Part shown: in pieces, positions 41,938 to 50,870 of the stretch
Numbering within the stretch: the first letter of the stretch is position 1
Layout of the letters: the number at the start of each line of letters is the position of its first letter
Origin: Planctobacterium sp047947135
Lineage (GTDB): Bacteria; Pseudomonadota; Gammaproteobacteria; Enterobacterales; Alteromonadaceae
Direction of reading: 5' to 3'
Assembly (NCBI GenBank): GCA_047947135.1
Contig: CP170457.1
Span: forward strand, 2,542,001-2,606,000
Length of the DNA: 64,000 nt
Notes under the pieces: generated by a model
Seen by the model: the letters and a program-made list of their open reading frames with translations, nothing else
Databases searched by the model: none
What the model was told of the DNA's origin: nothing
Program-made: the position numbers and the translations under genes

Positions 41938-42393
41938 ATGTTTGAAATGGATGTCGTAAAACACCCTTGGCTGCTAGCCGCAGCAGTCGCCAGCGTTATC
42001 GCATCTTTGTTACATATTGCCATCATCTTTGGTGGAGCCGACTGGTATCGATTTTTTGGCGCGGGTGAAGGCATGGCTCAAATGGCAGAGCAAGGCAGCA
42101 TGCGACCTACCTTGATTACGCTGTTTATTGCCGCTGTGCTTGCTGGCTTTGCGCTTTATGCTATTTCTGGCGCAGGATATGTGCCGGCATTGCCATTTCG
42201 TAAAGCCGCTCTGCTACTGATCACTGCGCTGTTTACCGTGCGTGCCTTGGCCGGACTAATACTGCCATTTGTGACATCGCATCCGGCAATTGCGCAAAAC
42301 ACAACGACATTTTGGATGGTCAGTTCCTGCATTTGTTTACTGCTTGGTTTTTGCTTTTTACGCGGCACACTAAACGCGTGGCAAGACTTATAA
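41938..42393 (+). CDS. Hypothetical four-TM membrane protein
   Basis: 151 residues with four hydrophobic segments (about 12-32, 58-77, 87-108 and 124-141). No family recognised with confidence. The N-terminus is short and cytoplasmic. It is followed closely by the GFA gene, with about 28 bases between, and may share its transcript. Confidence 0.7.
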   Translation: MFEMDVVKHPWLLAAAVASVIASLLHIAIIFGGADWYRFFGAGEGMAQMAEQGSMRPTLITLFIAAVLAGFALYAISGAGYVPALPFRKAALLLITALFTVRALAGLILPFVTSHPAIAQNTTTFWMVSSCICLLLGFCFLRGTLNAWQDL

Positions 42394-42420
42394 AATAGAC
42401 AACGATTTGTAGAGGTATTC

Positions 42421-42837
42421 ATGTACAACGGCAGTTGCTTGTGTGGCGCTATTCAAGTTCAAATAACAGGTGAAATAACGGATATTATTCATTGTCATTG
42501 TTCGTTATGCCGCAAATCCAGTGGTACTGCATTTGCTACCAACGGATTTGTTAAGCGACAGGATTTTTCCATCGTGACTGGCGATGCCCTGTTGGCTGCG
42601 TTCGAATTAAGGCCCGGCAAAAAGCGCCATTTTTGCCAACGCTGCGCATCACCGATTTTCAGCTCCAATGCCCAGGACCCAACACGGATCCGTTTGCGGT
42701 TGGGCATTCTGGATTCTGATATAGAAGAACGGCCAATTTCCCATAATTTTGTGACCTCCAAAGCGAATTGGGATAGCCTTAACGAAACATTACCGCATTA
42801 CGAAGAACATGAGCCGTCAAGGCATCAGGGGAAATAA
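42421..42837 (+). CDS. GFA-family protein (glutathione-dependent formaldehyde-activating type)
   Basis: 138 residues of the Gfa/CENP-V-like zinc fold: GSCLCGAIQVQITG, HCHCSLCRKSSG and HFCQRCASPIFSS supply the characteristic cysteines for zinc sites. The family includes a formaldehyde-activating enzyme but most members have unknown substrate; the name should not be taken as proof of that activity. AGAGGT lies before the ATG. The yaiI gene follows after six bases. Confidence 0.88.
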   Translation: MYNGSCLCGAIQVQITGEITDIIHCHCSLCRKSSGTAFATNGFVKRQDFSIVTGDALLAAFELRPGKKRHFCQRCASPIFSSNAQDPTRIRLRLGILDSDIEERPISHNFVTSKANWDSLNETLPHYEEHEPSRHQGK

Positions 42838-42843
42838 CTGTTT

Positions 42844-43302
42844 ATGCATATCTGGGTTGATGCCGATGCCTGTCCCACGGCAATTAAAGAAATTTTGTTC
42901 AGGGCTGCCGATCGCACCAAAATCCCGGTTACGCTGGTGGCAAACCAATATCTGCGGACTCCACCTTCGAGGTATATCAATGCCATTCAGGTGAGCAGTG
43001 GCTTTGATGTTGCCGACAACGAGATTGTGCGGCGAGCGCAACCCGATGACTTAGTGATCACGGCAGACATTCCTTTGGCAGCGGAAGTGTTGGATAAAGG
43101 GGCCATGGCCTTAAATCCAAGAGGGGAGTTGTATACCGAGAACAACATTAAAACTCGGCTGAATATTCGGGATTTTATGGATACCATGCGGGCAAGTGGT
43201 GTCCAGACTGGCGGACAACCAGCGATGAGTCAGGCAGACAAACAGGCATTTGCAAACCACTTGGATACCTTGCTCAGTGAGTTTCTGCGCAAAGCCCCCT
43301 GA
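42844..43302 (+). CDS. yaiI: UPF0178 family protein YaiI
   Basis: 152 residues: IWVDADACPTAIKEILFRAADR at the start, the GFDVADNEIVRRAQPDDLVITADIPLA core and PRGELYTENNI, all diagnostic of the YaiI/YqxD family. The acidic residues recall PIN-like nucleases, but function is unknown. It is six bases after the GFA gene, probably co-transcribed. A symmetric hairpin follows. Confidence 0.93.
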   Translation: MHIWVDADACPTAIKEILFRAADRTKIPVTLVANQYLRTPPSRYINAIQVSSGFDVADNEIVRRAQPDDLVITADIPLAAEVLDKGAMALNPRGELYTENNIKTRLNIRDFMDTMRASGVQTGGQPAMSQADKQAFANHLDTLLSEFLRKAP

Positions 43303-43317
43303 GCTGGCGACTTAATT

Positions 43318-43344
43318 AGCTAACCCCAGACTCTGGGGTTAGCT
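43318..43344. terminator. Perfect 13-bp hairpin between convergent yaiI and nitroreductase gene
   Basis: AGCTAACCCCAGA-C-TCTGGGGTTAGCT is an exact inverted repeat covering the nitroreductase stop codon. There is no T-run, so it is a stable hairpin of likely bidirectional terminator or mRNA-end-protecting role. Confidence 0.6.
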
Positions 43345-43893
43345 CCAGTGTTCAAAATATTGCTCTGGTGGGTGTTCCGGGCGTTCTGCCGCTGGTGTAC
43401 AAGCGGCAGTGCCGAGATATAAAAAACCTACAATTTCATCCTGTTCTTCCAAAAACAAAGCGGATTTGACCGCTTCATTAGATGCATAACTACCTGTACG
43501 CCACATTCCCTGAAAACCCTGGGCAACGGCTGCCATTTGCATGGCTTGTACCGCACAAGAAGTTGAAGCTACCTGCTCAATCCACGGGACTTTGGGGTGT
43601 TCCTGATGTTTGCATATCGCAATGATCACCATAGGTGCGCGCAATGGCAGTTCTGGTGCTCGCTCAACATCCCGCTCACTCATATCTGACTCAATAGCGG
43701 CCTGTTCGAAGATATCCCCTAACTTTTTCAGGCCAGCACCTTCGCAGACGATAAACTTCCAGGGTTTTAATGCCGCATGATCCGGCGCCCGTAGAGCCGC
43801 TTTTTTAATATTCTCCAGAGTTTCACCTGAGGGCGCTGGCTCCGTCAAACGCGGTAGCGACATACGATTTAGCAATAACGAAAGAGCTTCCAT
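43339..43893 (-). CDS. ydjA: NAD(P)H nitroreductase, YdjA-like
   Basis: 184-residue FMN-dependent nitroreductase-fold protein. The N-terminal RxSxxR-like LLNRMSLPRLTEPAP, APDHAALKPWKF, and QAMQMAAVAQGFQGMWRTG segments match E. coli YdjA. It reduces nitro compounds or quinone-like substrates in vitro in the family; its physiological substrate is unknown. Its stop lies inside a perfect hairpin shared with yaiI. Confidence 0.9.
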   Translation of the reverse strand: MEALSLLLNRMSLPRLTEPAPSGETLENIKKAALRAPDHAALKPWKFIVCEGAGLKKLGDIFEQAAIESDMSERDVERAPELPLRAPMVIIAICKHQEHPKVPWIEQVASTSCAVQAMQMAAVAQGFQGMWRTGSYASNEAVKSALFLEEQDEIVGFLYLGTAACTPAAERPEHPPEQYFEHWS

Positions 43894-44052
43894 TTTTACT
43901 CCAATGGTTGAATAATCCTGGATTAATCAGTTGACCGCTCAAAATACAATGTAACCGCATGAAAATTCGCAATATTTCGAATGTGCCGCAGTTCACCCAT
44001 CAGGTAAGTCTGCTACACCATTCAAGCTGCCAGAACCACTCTGCAAGTTGTC

Positions 44053-44071
44053 CAACTGATTATTTCAGGAT
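44053..44071. repeat. 19-bp sequence shared with the palindrome at 57 kb
   Basis: CAACTGATTATTTCAGGAT occurs here (between the nitroreductase and DoxX genes) and again at 57042-57060, where it forms the right half of a long palindrome. The other half is absent here. A match of 19 bases by chance in 64 kb is very unlikely. Confidence 0.75.
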
Positions 44072-44128
44072 AATGGATATTTATTCGATGCCGCCTACGC
44101 TAAGAAAAAGCCCGCCATGAATCAAGTA

Positions 44129-44752
44129 CTATTTGTTGTTGGGGAATTTTCTGGCAAGGAAATAATCGATACTGGTGAATCGACCTCCACCGGTGAAAAA
44201 CAGCACCAGTAACATCACAAAATACGTGATAGCAAACTCTATACCGTTGTTAAGAATAACAAAATTGCCGTTTGCCGTAAGCCATTCATAATCGCCGTAT
44301 TGTTGTAGTAGTGCCTTGGCACTGTCCAGCTTTTCAGACGCCGCCATGACGGATTCATTATGAAGAATCGTTCCGTCAGCAAACCAACTACTGCTATCGG
44401 CTATCGCCAGCCAACCATTGTGCCAATGGGTTGTGATGGCCGCTACCAACATAGTGATCATTAACGGGATTGATACCCAGCGTGTTGCCAGACCTATGAG
44501 CAACAATATCGCGCCAAAGAACTCCGCTGCAACGGCCAATGCGGCGAGTAATCCTGGCATTGGCAAACCCAACCCCCAATCAGCATTGCCAAACCAGGCT
44601 ACCGTATCTTCAAAGTGCTGCAGTTTATTCCAACCAGCCTGCATTAGCACCGGTGCCAGATATAATCGAAGCAATAGCGGCGCGATGCCGTCAGCTATCT
44701 GCGTTTTATCCAGCCATGCTTGGAGTGAGTAGTAGGTTTGTACTATATTCAT
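44129..44752 (-). CDS. DoxX-family membrane protein
   Basis: 207 residues with four main membrane segments. The LRLYLAPVLMQAGWNKL region at the first helix and AAEFFGAILLLIGLATRW are typical of DoxX/quinol-oxidase-subunit-like proteins. A loop of about 60 residues between helices three and four (HWHNGWLAIADSSSWF...) is longer than usual. Function in this group is poorly defined (thiosulfate:quinone oxidoreductase subunit in one archaeal case). Confidence 0.85.
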   Translation of the reverse strand: MNIVQTYYSLQAWLDKTQIADGIAPLLLRLYLAPVLMQAGWNKLQHFEDTVAWFGNADWGLGLPMPGLLAALAVAAEFFGAILLLIGLATRWVSIPLMITMLVAAITTHWHNGWLAIADSSSWFADGTILHNESVMAASEKLDSAKALLQQYGDYEWLTANGNFVILNNGIEFAITYFVMLLVLFFTGGGRFTSIDYFLARKFPNNK

Positions 44753-44815
44753 ATTAAAGGATTCTCGTTCACATTCTTCATGCTCATAGAACGAGTGTAG
44801 ACCCTAATAATTTCA

Positions 44816-45058
44816 ATGGCATTGTCGAAAACCATGAATCAACCCGAAACAGATAAGAAAAGCGTGTTCAGTAAACTGTTCAACCGACAGAAACAGAAAG
44901 TGCGAGCTAAGAAAAACGTTTCCAATGTCTTACGCCAGTTTGCCGATGACGACCTTAAAAGTATCGCGGTAGTGATTGATGAATGGCTAAAAGCAGATGC
45001 TCGAGATGTGCCATCAGCGCGCACTAAAGACCGGATCAGACGCTATAAAGGAGAATAA
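44816..45058 (+). CDS. Small basic hypothetical protein
   Basis: 80 residues, rich in Lys/Arg, with a helical core NVLRQFADDDLKSIAVVIDEWL. Unrecognised. The start could be ATG 44816 or ATG 44834; neither has a clear Shine-Dalgarno. It lies divergent from the DoxX gene and ends at the asnS terminator. Confidence 0.55.
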   Translation: MALSKTMNQPETDKKSVFSKLFNRQKQKVRAKKNVSNVLRQFADDDLKSIAVVIDEWLKADARDVPSARTKDRIRRYKGE

Positions 45059-45085
45059 AAAAAACGCTCCTTCAGGAGCGCTTTT
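45057..45085. terminator. Bidirectional terminator, asnS and small gene
   Basis: CGCTCC-TTCA-GGAGCG (45065-45080) flanked by eight A residues on the left and CTTTT on the right. On the minus strand this gives a stem followed by eight T residues, a strong terminator for asnS; on the plus strand it is weaker. Confidence 0.9.
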
Positions 45086-45105
45086 GAACTGAGTTTCAGA
45101 AATAT

Positions 45106-46503
45106 TTAATACTCGGCATTGCCAGGTGAACGAGGGAATGGGATGACATCCCGCACATTCTGCATGCCGGTGACGTATGCCACCAATCGCTCGAAGCCAA
45201 GACCAAATCCTGAATGGGGCACAGTGCCATAACGACGCAGGTCGCGATACCAGCTGTAGTCTTCTTTTACCAAATCCATCTCTTCCATGCGTGCATCGAG
45301 CACATCAAGGCGCTCTTCACGTTGAGAACCACCAATGATTTCTCCGATTCCCGGTGCCAGTACATCCATAGCTGCGACCGTTTTGCCATCTTCATTCATA
45401 CGCATATAGAAGGCTTTAATGTCCTTCGGGTAGTTTTGCATAATAATCGGCGCGCCCACATGCTCCTCTGCCAGATAGCGTTCATGCTCAGAGGCTAAAT
45501 CGATACCCCATTCCACAGGGAACTCGAAGCTTTTGCCAGATTTTTGCAGAATATCAATAGCATCTGTGTAGTCCATTCGCACAAAGTCCTGGGTGACCAC
45601 TTTTTCCAGACGAGAAACCGCATCTTTATTGATTCGCTGCGCAAAAAACGCCATATCGTCGGCACGTTCTTCCAAAACGGCTTTAAATACGTACTTCAAC
45701 ATATCTTCGGACAATTGTGCAATGTCGGCCAGGTCAGCAAATGCTACTTCCGGTTCAATCATCCAGAATTCTGCCAGGTGGCGACTGGTATTAGAGTTTT
45801 CGGCACGGAAGGTTGGACCAAATGTGTATACTTTGGAGAGCGCACAGCAGTAGGTTTCGACGTTTAACTGACCCGATACCGTTAAGAATGCTTCATTACC
45901 AAAAAAGTCCTGGGAGTAATCTACTTCACCTTTATCGGTTTTCGGCAGATTCATCATATCCAGCGTTGACACTCTGAACATTTCACCAGCCCCTTCAGTG
46001 TCGCTGGCGGTAATGATCGGAGTGCTGATCCAGTAGTAACCGCGCTCATGGAAAAAGCGGTGAATCGCCTGTGATAAGCAGTTGCGTACACGAGTCACCG
46101 CGCCAATCACATTGGTGCGTGCTCGCAAATGTGCATGCTCCCGCAAAAACTCGATACTATGACGCTTAGCGGCCATCGGGTAGGTATCTGGATTTTCTAC
46201 CCATCCCAGCACCTCAACGTGTTGCGCTTCAATTTCCAGCGCCTGACCTTTACCTTCAGAGGCTTTTACCGTACCTGTTACCGAGATAGAGCACCCGGCC
46301 GTTAACTTAACGATATCGTCGTAATTATTCAGATTATTAAGGGCAATGACCTGTACCGGATCGAAGCAACTACCATCATGCACAGCAATAAATGATAGCC
46401 CCGCTTTTGAGTCTCGACGGGTGCGAACCCAGCCTTTTACGATTACAGTATCACCTACCTGGTGTTTTCCAGACAGGACGTCAACGACAGTGACGTGTGC
46501 CAT
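45106..46503 (-). CDS. asnS: Asparaginyl-tRNA synthetase
   Basis: Class IIb aminoacyl-tRNA synthetase charging tRNA-Asn. 465 residues: an N-terminal OB-fold anticodon domain (VIVKGWVRTRRDSKAGLSFIAVHDGS), class II motif 2 region (YTFGPTFRAENSNTSRHLAEFWMIEPE) and motif 3 (GFGLGFERLVAYVTGMQNVRDVIPFPRSPG). The ATG at 46503 has GGAG 7 bases upstream, so the in-frame extension to 46560 is rejected. Confidence 0.97.
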   Translation of the reverse strand: MAHVTVVDVLSGKHQVGDTVIVKGWVRTRRDSKAGLSFIAVHDGSCFDPVQVIALNNLNNYDDIVKLTAGCSISVTGTVKASEGKGQALEIEAQHVEVLGWVENPDTYPMAAKRHSIEFLREHAHLRARTNVIGAVTRVRNCLSQAIHRFFHERGYYWISTPIITASDTEGAGEMFRVSTLDMMNLPKTDKGEVDYSQDFFGNEAFLTVSGQLNVETYCCALSKVYTFGPTFRAENSNTSRHLAEFWMIEPEVAFADLADIAQLSEDMLKYVFKAVLEERADDMAFFAQRINKDAVSRLEKVVTQDFVRMDYTDAIDILQKSGKSFEFPVEWGIDLASEHERYLAEEHVGAPIIMQNYPKDIKAFYMRMNEDGKTVAAMDVLAPGIGEIIGGSQREERLDVLDARMEEMDLVKEDYSWYRDLRRYGTVPHSGFGLGFERLVAYVTGMQNVRDVIPFPRSPGNAEY

Positions 46504-46702
46504 TAAAATCTCCACTTCTTTGATGTTTATTCGGATATGCTGACGGGGGAGGATTGGCAATACAGCTTGTGCGCAATTCGCATCCTGCCCATCATGCGAA
46601 ATTTAAGAGCGTAATGTTACTTGCTGAGCGCAGATTAACAAGTAAAAATGTCACTACCACTGCGTAAAATTGCCATATCTGTGAATCCTGGCTGGCTGAA
46701 CG

Positions 46703-46748
46703 CCGTTACAGCCGTTGTAAACTTAAATTAAAGCCGTAACGGCCGTTA
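46703..46748. repeat. Cluster of GCCGTTAC-type repeats
   Basis: Four GCCGTW copies (GCCGTTA, GCCGTTG, GCCGTAA, GCCGTTA) lie within about 45 bases. CCGTTAC (46703-46709) and GTAACGG (46736-46742) are exact inverted copies. It is upstream of the gene at 46792 and could be a regulator site. Confidence 0.4.
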
Positions 46749-46791
46749 AATAAGAACAACAGTCTCTTTGCAGTACTAAGGGGAAAACCTA

Positions 46792-47271
46792 TTGGCTGAC
46801 GACAAAGCAACAGAAAAGAAACCGGGGGAACTGAACCTCAATGAACTTACGTTGAAGGAACCCCACAATGTCTCTAAGAAGAAGAAACCCTGGGATGGTG
46901 TTGATCGTCGGGAAAAACCCAAAAATAAAGATGCAGTATATCGCTTTGCTATGGTTGGCAACGTACTGGCGTGGCTTGCATTTGTCGCTTCTATGGTTAT
47001 TTTTCATTTTGCGCGTCCAGAGCAGGAAACCGGGATGCACAGATTCTGGGGCGTTGAAGTGCGCACCGAATGGCACGCTGATTATCTGCCCAGCTTACTT
47101 ATACTGTTGGCGTCCTGCACCTTATTGAGTCTGGTGGCGATGATATTGCGACGTCGTCGCAGTCGTCGCAAACAGGATAGTTTTGCCTTCAACATTTTCC
47201 TGCTAACGGTGGTTGCGTCAGCAGGTTTAGTTTGGGTGTATAAAGTGTTTCTTCAGGTAAGTGCCGTATAA
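46792..47271 (+). CDS. Hypothetical membrane protein
   Basis: 159 residues: a charged N-terminal 50 residues with PWDGVDRREKPK, then three membrane segments (about 50-70, 101-120 and 133-153) separated by a loop and an arginine-rich stretch (RRRRSRRKQ). No family recognised. The start is TTG 46792, decided by AAGGGG (46778-46783) eight bases upstream. Its last 19 bases overlap the convergent bioA gene. Confidence 0.65.
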   Translation: MADDKATEKKPGELNLNELTLKEPHNVSKKKKPWDGVDRREKPKNKDAVYRFAMVGNVLAWLAFVASMVIFHFARPEQETGMHRFWGVEVRTEWHADYLPSLLILLASCTLLSLVAMILRRRRSRRKQDSFAFNIFLLTVVASAGLVWVYKVFLQVSAV

Positions 47272-48530
47272 ATACCCGTTGTTAGCGCCGATAATTCATC
47301 TGGGCTGATAACATAAGGTGGCATGATATAAATGAGTTTGCCAAAGGGTCGCACCCAAATACCGTGTTTAACAAAGCGGGCTTGCAGGCTGGCGACATCA
47401 ACCGCGGTTTTAGTTTCTACCACACCGATAGCACCTAAAATTCTGACGTCTGCAACTTGCGCAAGTGACTTGCAGCGGGGCAACTCTGCTTTTAACTGAA
47501 CCTCGATGGCCTCAACCTGAGACCGCCAATGACCTTCTTCAATGAGTGATAGACTGGCATTTGCCACGGCACAGGCTAAAGGGTTACCCATGTATGTAGG
47601 GCCATGCATAAATACACCGGGAGAATCCTGACAAACGCCTATAGCGACATCGTCTGTGCATAACGCTGCAGCAAGTGTCATATAACCTCCGGTTAGCGCT
47701 TTGCCAACACACATGATATCCGGGCTGATGTCGGCATGCTCACACGCAAACAATTTGCCAGTGCGACCAAATCCAGTCGCTATCTCATCGCACACCAGCA
47801 ACACATTATATTCATTGCATAGCTCTCGGCAGCGACGCAGGTATTCAGGATGGTAAATACGCATCCCGCCAGCACCTTGCACGACAGGTTCGATGATTAG
47901 GGCTGCCACTTCGTGATGATGTTTTTCCAATAGCTCCGCCATCGGGGCCACATCATCCTCGTTCCAACTGCAATCAAAGCGGGTTTGTGGGGCGGGGGCG
48001 AAAAGTTGCTGTTGCAATACCCCCTGGAACAGAGAATGCATTCCGTTTACCGGATCACAAACCGACATCGCTGCAAAAGTATCTCCGTGGTAACCATTGC
48101 GAACCGTCACAAACTTGTTTTTTTGCGGTGAACCCTGACAGGCCCAGTATTGCAGTGCCATTTTCATCGCCACTTCGACGGACACAGAGCCACTATCTGC
48201 CAGAAAAACCCGGTTAAGACCAGCAGGCGCCATACTGATCAGCTTTTTACTCAATTCGATAGCAGGTGCATGCGTCAGACCGCCAAACATAACATGAGAC
48301 ATTTTTTCCAACTGCGCTTTCGTCGCTTCATTCAGCGTCGGGTGGTTGTAACCGTGAATTGCGGCCCACCAGGAAGACATGCCATCGATCAGTGACTCAC
48401 CTGTTTCCAGCGTAATTCTGCATCCTTCCGCGGAAATAACGGGATAGCAGGGAAGCGGATTTATTGCCGACGTGTAAGGGTGCCAAATGTGTTGTTGGTC
48501 GAAATCTAAATCAATTTGCGGGGCAATCAT
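47253..48530 (-). CDS. bioA: Adenosylmethionine-8-amino-7-oxononanoate aminotransferase
   Basis: PLP enzyme that makes 7,8-diaminopelargonate in biotin synthesis, with S-adenosylmethionine as amino donor. 425 residues: WHPYTSAINPLPCYPV, GMSSWWAAIHGYNHP, DEIATGFGRTGKLFACEHA and the PLP lysine in CVGKALTGGYMTLAA. Divergent from bioBFCD across a BirA-type operator. The ATG lacks a recognisable Shine-Dalgarno (only C/T-rich sequence upstream on the coding strand). Confidence 0.96.
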   Translation of the reverse strand: MIAPQIDLDFDQQHIWHPYTSAINPLPCYPVISAEGCRITLETGESLIDGMSSWWAAIHGYNHPTLNEATKAQLEKMSHVMFGGLTHAPAIELSKKLISMAPAGLNRVFLADSGSVSVEVAMKMALQYWACQGSPQKNKFVTVRNGYHGDTFAAMSVCDPVNGMHSLFQGVLQQQLFAPAPQTRFDCSWNEDDVAPMAELLEKHHHEVAALIIEPVVQGAGGMRIYHPEYLRRCRELCNEYNVLLVCDEIATGFGRTGKLFACEHADISPDIMCVGKALTGGYMTLAAALCTDDVAIGVCQDSPGVFMHGPTYMGNPLACAVANASLSLIEEGHWRSQVEAIEVQLKAELPRCKSLAQVADVRILGAIGVVETKTAVDVASLQARFVKHGIWVRPFGKLIYIMPPYVISPDELSALTTGIYTALT

Positions 48531-48545
48531 GGGGGAAGGAGATAT

Positions 48546-48575
48546 CCTATAGGTTAAAAAGTGACCAGATGTAAA
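48546..48575 (-). promoter_or_regulatory. Predicted bioA promoter
   Basis: On the minus strand TTTACA (complement of 48570-48575) and TATAGG (complement of 48546-48551) are 18 bases apart. The -35 element lies inside the left arm of the BirA-type operator, as expected for a divergent BirA-controlled pair. Confidence 0.5.
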
Positions 48576-48600
48576 CTTCGTGTAATAAATTTGGTTGACA
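48570..48600. promoter_or_regulatory. BirA-type biotin operator
   Basis: TGTAAAC (48570-48576) and GGTTGACA (48593-48600) resemble the E. coli bio operator arms TTGTAAACC/GGTTTACA with similar spacing. It sits between divergent bioA and bioB and overlaps both predicted promoters, so biotin-loaded BirA could repress both directions. Confidence 0.75.
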
Positions 48601-48622
48601 AAATGTCAGCCAAACCTAGACT
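48595..48622 (+). promoter_or_regulatory. Predicted bioBFCD promoter
   Basis: TTGACA (48595-48600), a perfect -35 element inside the right operator arm, and TAGACT (48617-48622) as -10, 16 bases apart. It lies 36 bases before the bioB ATG. Confidence 0.6.
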
Positions 48623-48657
48623 AAGCGCAATTAATTCTGAAGTAAAGGGCACACCAA

Positions 48658-49701
48658 ATGCAGGCACAAGTGAGACATGACTGGACGTTAGAAGAAGTAA
48701 ACAGACTATTTGCATTACCTTTTAATGACCTGCTTTTTCGCGCCCAAACGGTTCACAGAAAGCATTTTGATCCTAATCAAGTGCAAGTCAGCACCTTGTT
48801 GTCCATAAAAACCGGTGCCTGTCCTGAAGATTGCAAGTATTGCCCACAAAGTGCCCGATATGACACCGGCCTGGAAAAAGAGCGTTTGCTGGAAGTAGAC
48901 AAAGTACTGGAAACTGCCAGACACGCGAAAGCGACAGGTTCTACCCGTTTTTGTATGGGAGCCGCCTGGCGAAATCCGAAACAACGTGACATGCCGTATT
49001 TGGTGAAAATGATAGAAGGTGTCAAGGATTTAGGGCTGGAAACCTGTATGACACTGGGCATGTTAGATCGTGAGCAGGCGCTGCAATTAAAACAAGCCGG
49101 CCTGGATTATTACAATCACAATCTGGATACGTCCCCGGAGTTTTATGGTGAAATCATCACCACTCGCACTTATCAGGACCGTTTGGATACCCTTACCAAT
49201 GTACGTGAAGCCGGTATGAATGTTTGCTCCGGTGGTATTGTAGGCATGGGTGAAAGTGACAATGACCGTTCTGGCTTGCTAATGCAATTGGCAAACCTTG
49301 AGCAACATCCAGAAAGTGTCCCCATCAATATGCTGGTCAAAGTTGAAGGCACACCGCTTCAGGATCAGGAAGACCTGGATGCATTTGATTTTGTGCGCAC
49401 TATTGCTGTGGCGCGAATCATGATGCCAAAATCCTATGTGCGTTTGTCAGCTGGCCGTGAAGCGATGAATGAACAAATGCAGGCGCTATGTTTTATGGCA
49501 GGTGCCAATTCAATCTTTTATGGTTGTAAACTGCTGACGACGCCTAATCCGGAAACGGATCAGGATATGTTGTTGTTTAGAAAATTGGGTATCAATGCAG
49601 AGCGTAGCCGCGATTATTCTGATGAAGCTCACGAGGCGGTATTGAAAGAAGCGGTGCAGGCACAACAGCAAGATGAGCTGTTTTATGATGCTACTGTCTA
49701 G
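48658..49701 (+). CDS. bioB: Biotin synthase
   Basis: Radical-SAM enzyme inserting sulfur into dethiobiotin. 347 residues, with the 4Fe-4S motif CPEDCKYCPQSARY, YYNHNLDTSPEFY, GGIVGMGE and the conserved arginine region RLSAGREAMNEQMQALCFMAGANSIFYG that helps bind the 2Fe-2S cluster. First gene of the bioBFCD operon; bioF follows after five bases. Confidence 0.97.
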   Translation: MQAQVRHDWTLEEVNRLFALPFNDLLFRAQTVHRKHFDPNQVQVSTLLSIKTGACPEDCKYCPQSARYDTGLEKERLLEVDKVLETARHAKATGSTRFCMGAAWRNPKQRDMPYLVKMIEGVKDLGLETCMTLGMLDREQALQLKQAGLDYYNHNLDTSPEFYGEIITTRTYQDRLDTLTNVREAGMNVCSGGIVGMGESDNDRSGLLMQLANLEQHPESVPINMLVKVEGTPLQDQEDLDAFDFVRTIAVARIMMPKSYVRLSAGREAMNEQMQALCFMAGANSIFYGCKLLTTPNPETDQDMLLFRKLGINAERSRDYSDEAHEAVLKEAVQAQQQDELFYDATV

Positions 49702-49706
49702 TTAGC

Positions 49707-50870
49707 ATGGCGTTTGAGTTTCTGGCAGAGCGTCTGCAGGAGCGTCGACAGCAAGGATTGTTGCGCGCTCCCGTAGAGGTGCAGACGTACCAGCAGCAAT
49801 ATATTTTGGTGGCTGGGCGTTCATACATTAACTTTTCCAGCAACGACTATTTGGGCCTTGCTCAACATCCTCAATTGCTGGCAAAGGCGTCAAATAACGG
49901 TGCAGATGTGATCGCTGGCAGTGGTGGTTCACCATTGGTTACTGGCCATTCAAGCAGTCACCAGGCACTTATCGATTATATCTGTGAGCAAACGCAGCGT
50001 GAGGCCGGGTTACTATGCAATTCCGGGTTTGCCGCCAATTTCTCGATTCTGCAAAGCCTTTTACTGTCCAAAAAGGATATCGCCTTAATGGATAAGCTCT
50101 CCCATGCTTCTATGATCGATGGTGCATTGGCTTCTGAAGGGCGAATTCAGCGTTTTCGTCACAACGATGTTGCCCATCTGACGGCAAAACTTGAAGCGCA
50201 GACTGCGGATAATTGTCTGGTGGTCACTGAAGGCGTATTTAGCATGGATGGCGATAAAGCGCCGCTAACAAGTATTGCCCCTGTCTGTGCCAGTCACAAT
50301 GCCTGGTTAATGGTGGATGATGCTCATGCTATTGGCGTCACGGGAAAACAAGGCTTTGGCCATGCCGATTCAGATGGTTTATCTCAGGCGGAATTACCTG
50401 TCTGGATGGCGACCTTTGGCAAAGGTGTTGGCACAAGCGGTGCTATTATCTGCGGCAGTAAAACACTTATCCAGTACCTGAACAATTTTGCCCGTCATTA
50501 TATTTACAGCACCGCGATGTCGCCTTTACAAGCGCAGCTGACCCTGCACAGTTTACAACTGATGACGCAGGAAACGTGGCGTCGTGAGAAATTGCAGGGG
50601 CTTATTGCGCAATTTCAGGAAGGGGCATCACGATTTGGTTTCAATGTTTTGCCATCATCAACCGCGATACAGCCGGTTATCATCGGTGAGCCCAATGAAG
50701 CACTGCTGGCCAGTGAAAAACTACAACAAAAAGGCATTTGGGTCAGCGCCATTCGTTCACCTACCGTGCCTGTTGGCTCTGATCGGTTACGGGTGACGTT
50801 GACGGCCAACCATGATGCCAAAGATGTTGATTATCTATTGCGCTGTCTGCAAGAGGTGTTGCAAGCATGA
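49707..50870 (+). CDS. bioF: 8-amino-7-oxononanoate synthase
   Basis: PLP enzyme condensing pimeloyl thioester with alanine. 387 residues: INFSSNDYLGLAQHP, ITGSGGSPLVTGH-like AGSGGSPLVTGHSS, DDAHAIGVTGKQGFG and the PLP lysine in TFGKGVGTSGA. The stop overlaps the bioC ATG (ATGA), consistent with coupled translation. Confidence 0.97.
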   Translation: MAFEFLAERLQERRQQGLLRAPVEVQTYQQQYILVAGRSYINFSSNDYLGLAQHPQLLAKASNNGADVIAGSGGSPLVTGHSSSHQALIDYICEQTQREAGLLCNSGFAANFSILQSLLLSKKDIALMDKLSHASMIDGALASEGRIQRFRHNDVAHLTAKLEAQTADNCLVVTEGVFSMDGDKAPLTSIAPVCASHNAWLMVDDAHAIGVTGKQGFGHADSDGLSQAELPVWMATFGKGVGTSGAIICGSKTLIQYLNNFARHYIYSTAMSPLQAQLTLHSLQLMTQETWRREKLQGLIAQFQEGASRFGFNVLPSSTAIQPVIIGEPNEALLASEKLQQKGIWVSAIRSPTVPVGSDRLRVTLTANHDAKDVDYLLRCLQEVLQA

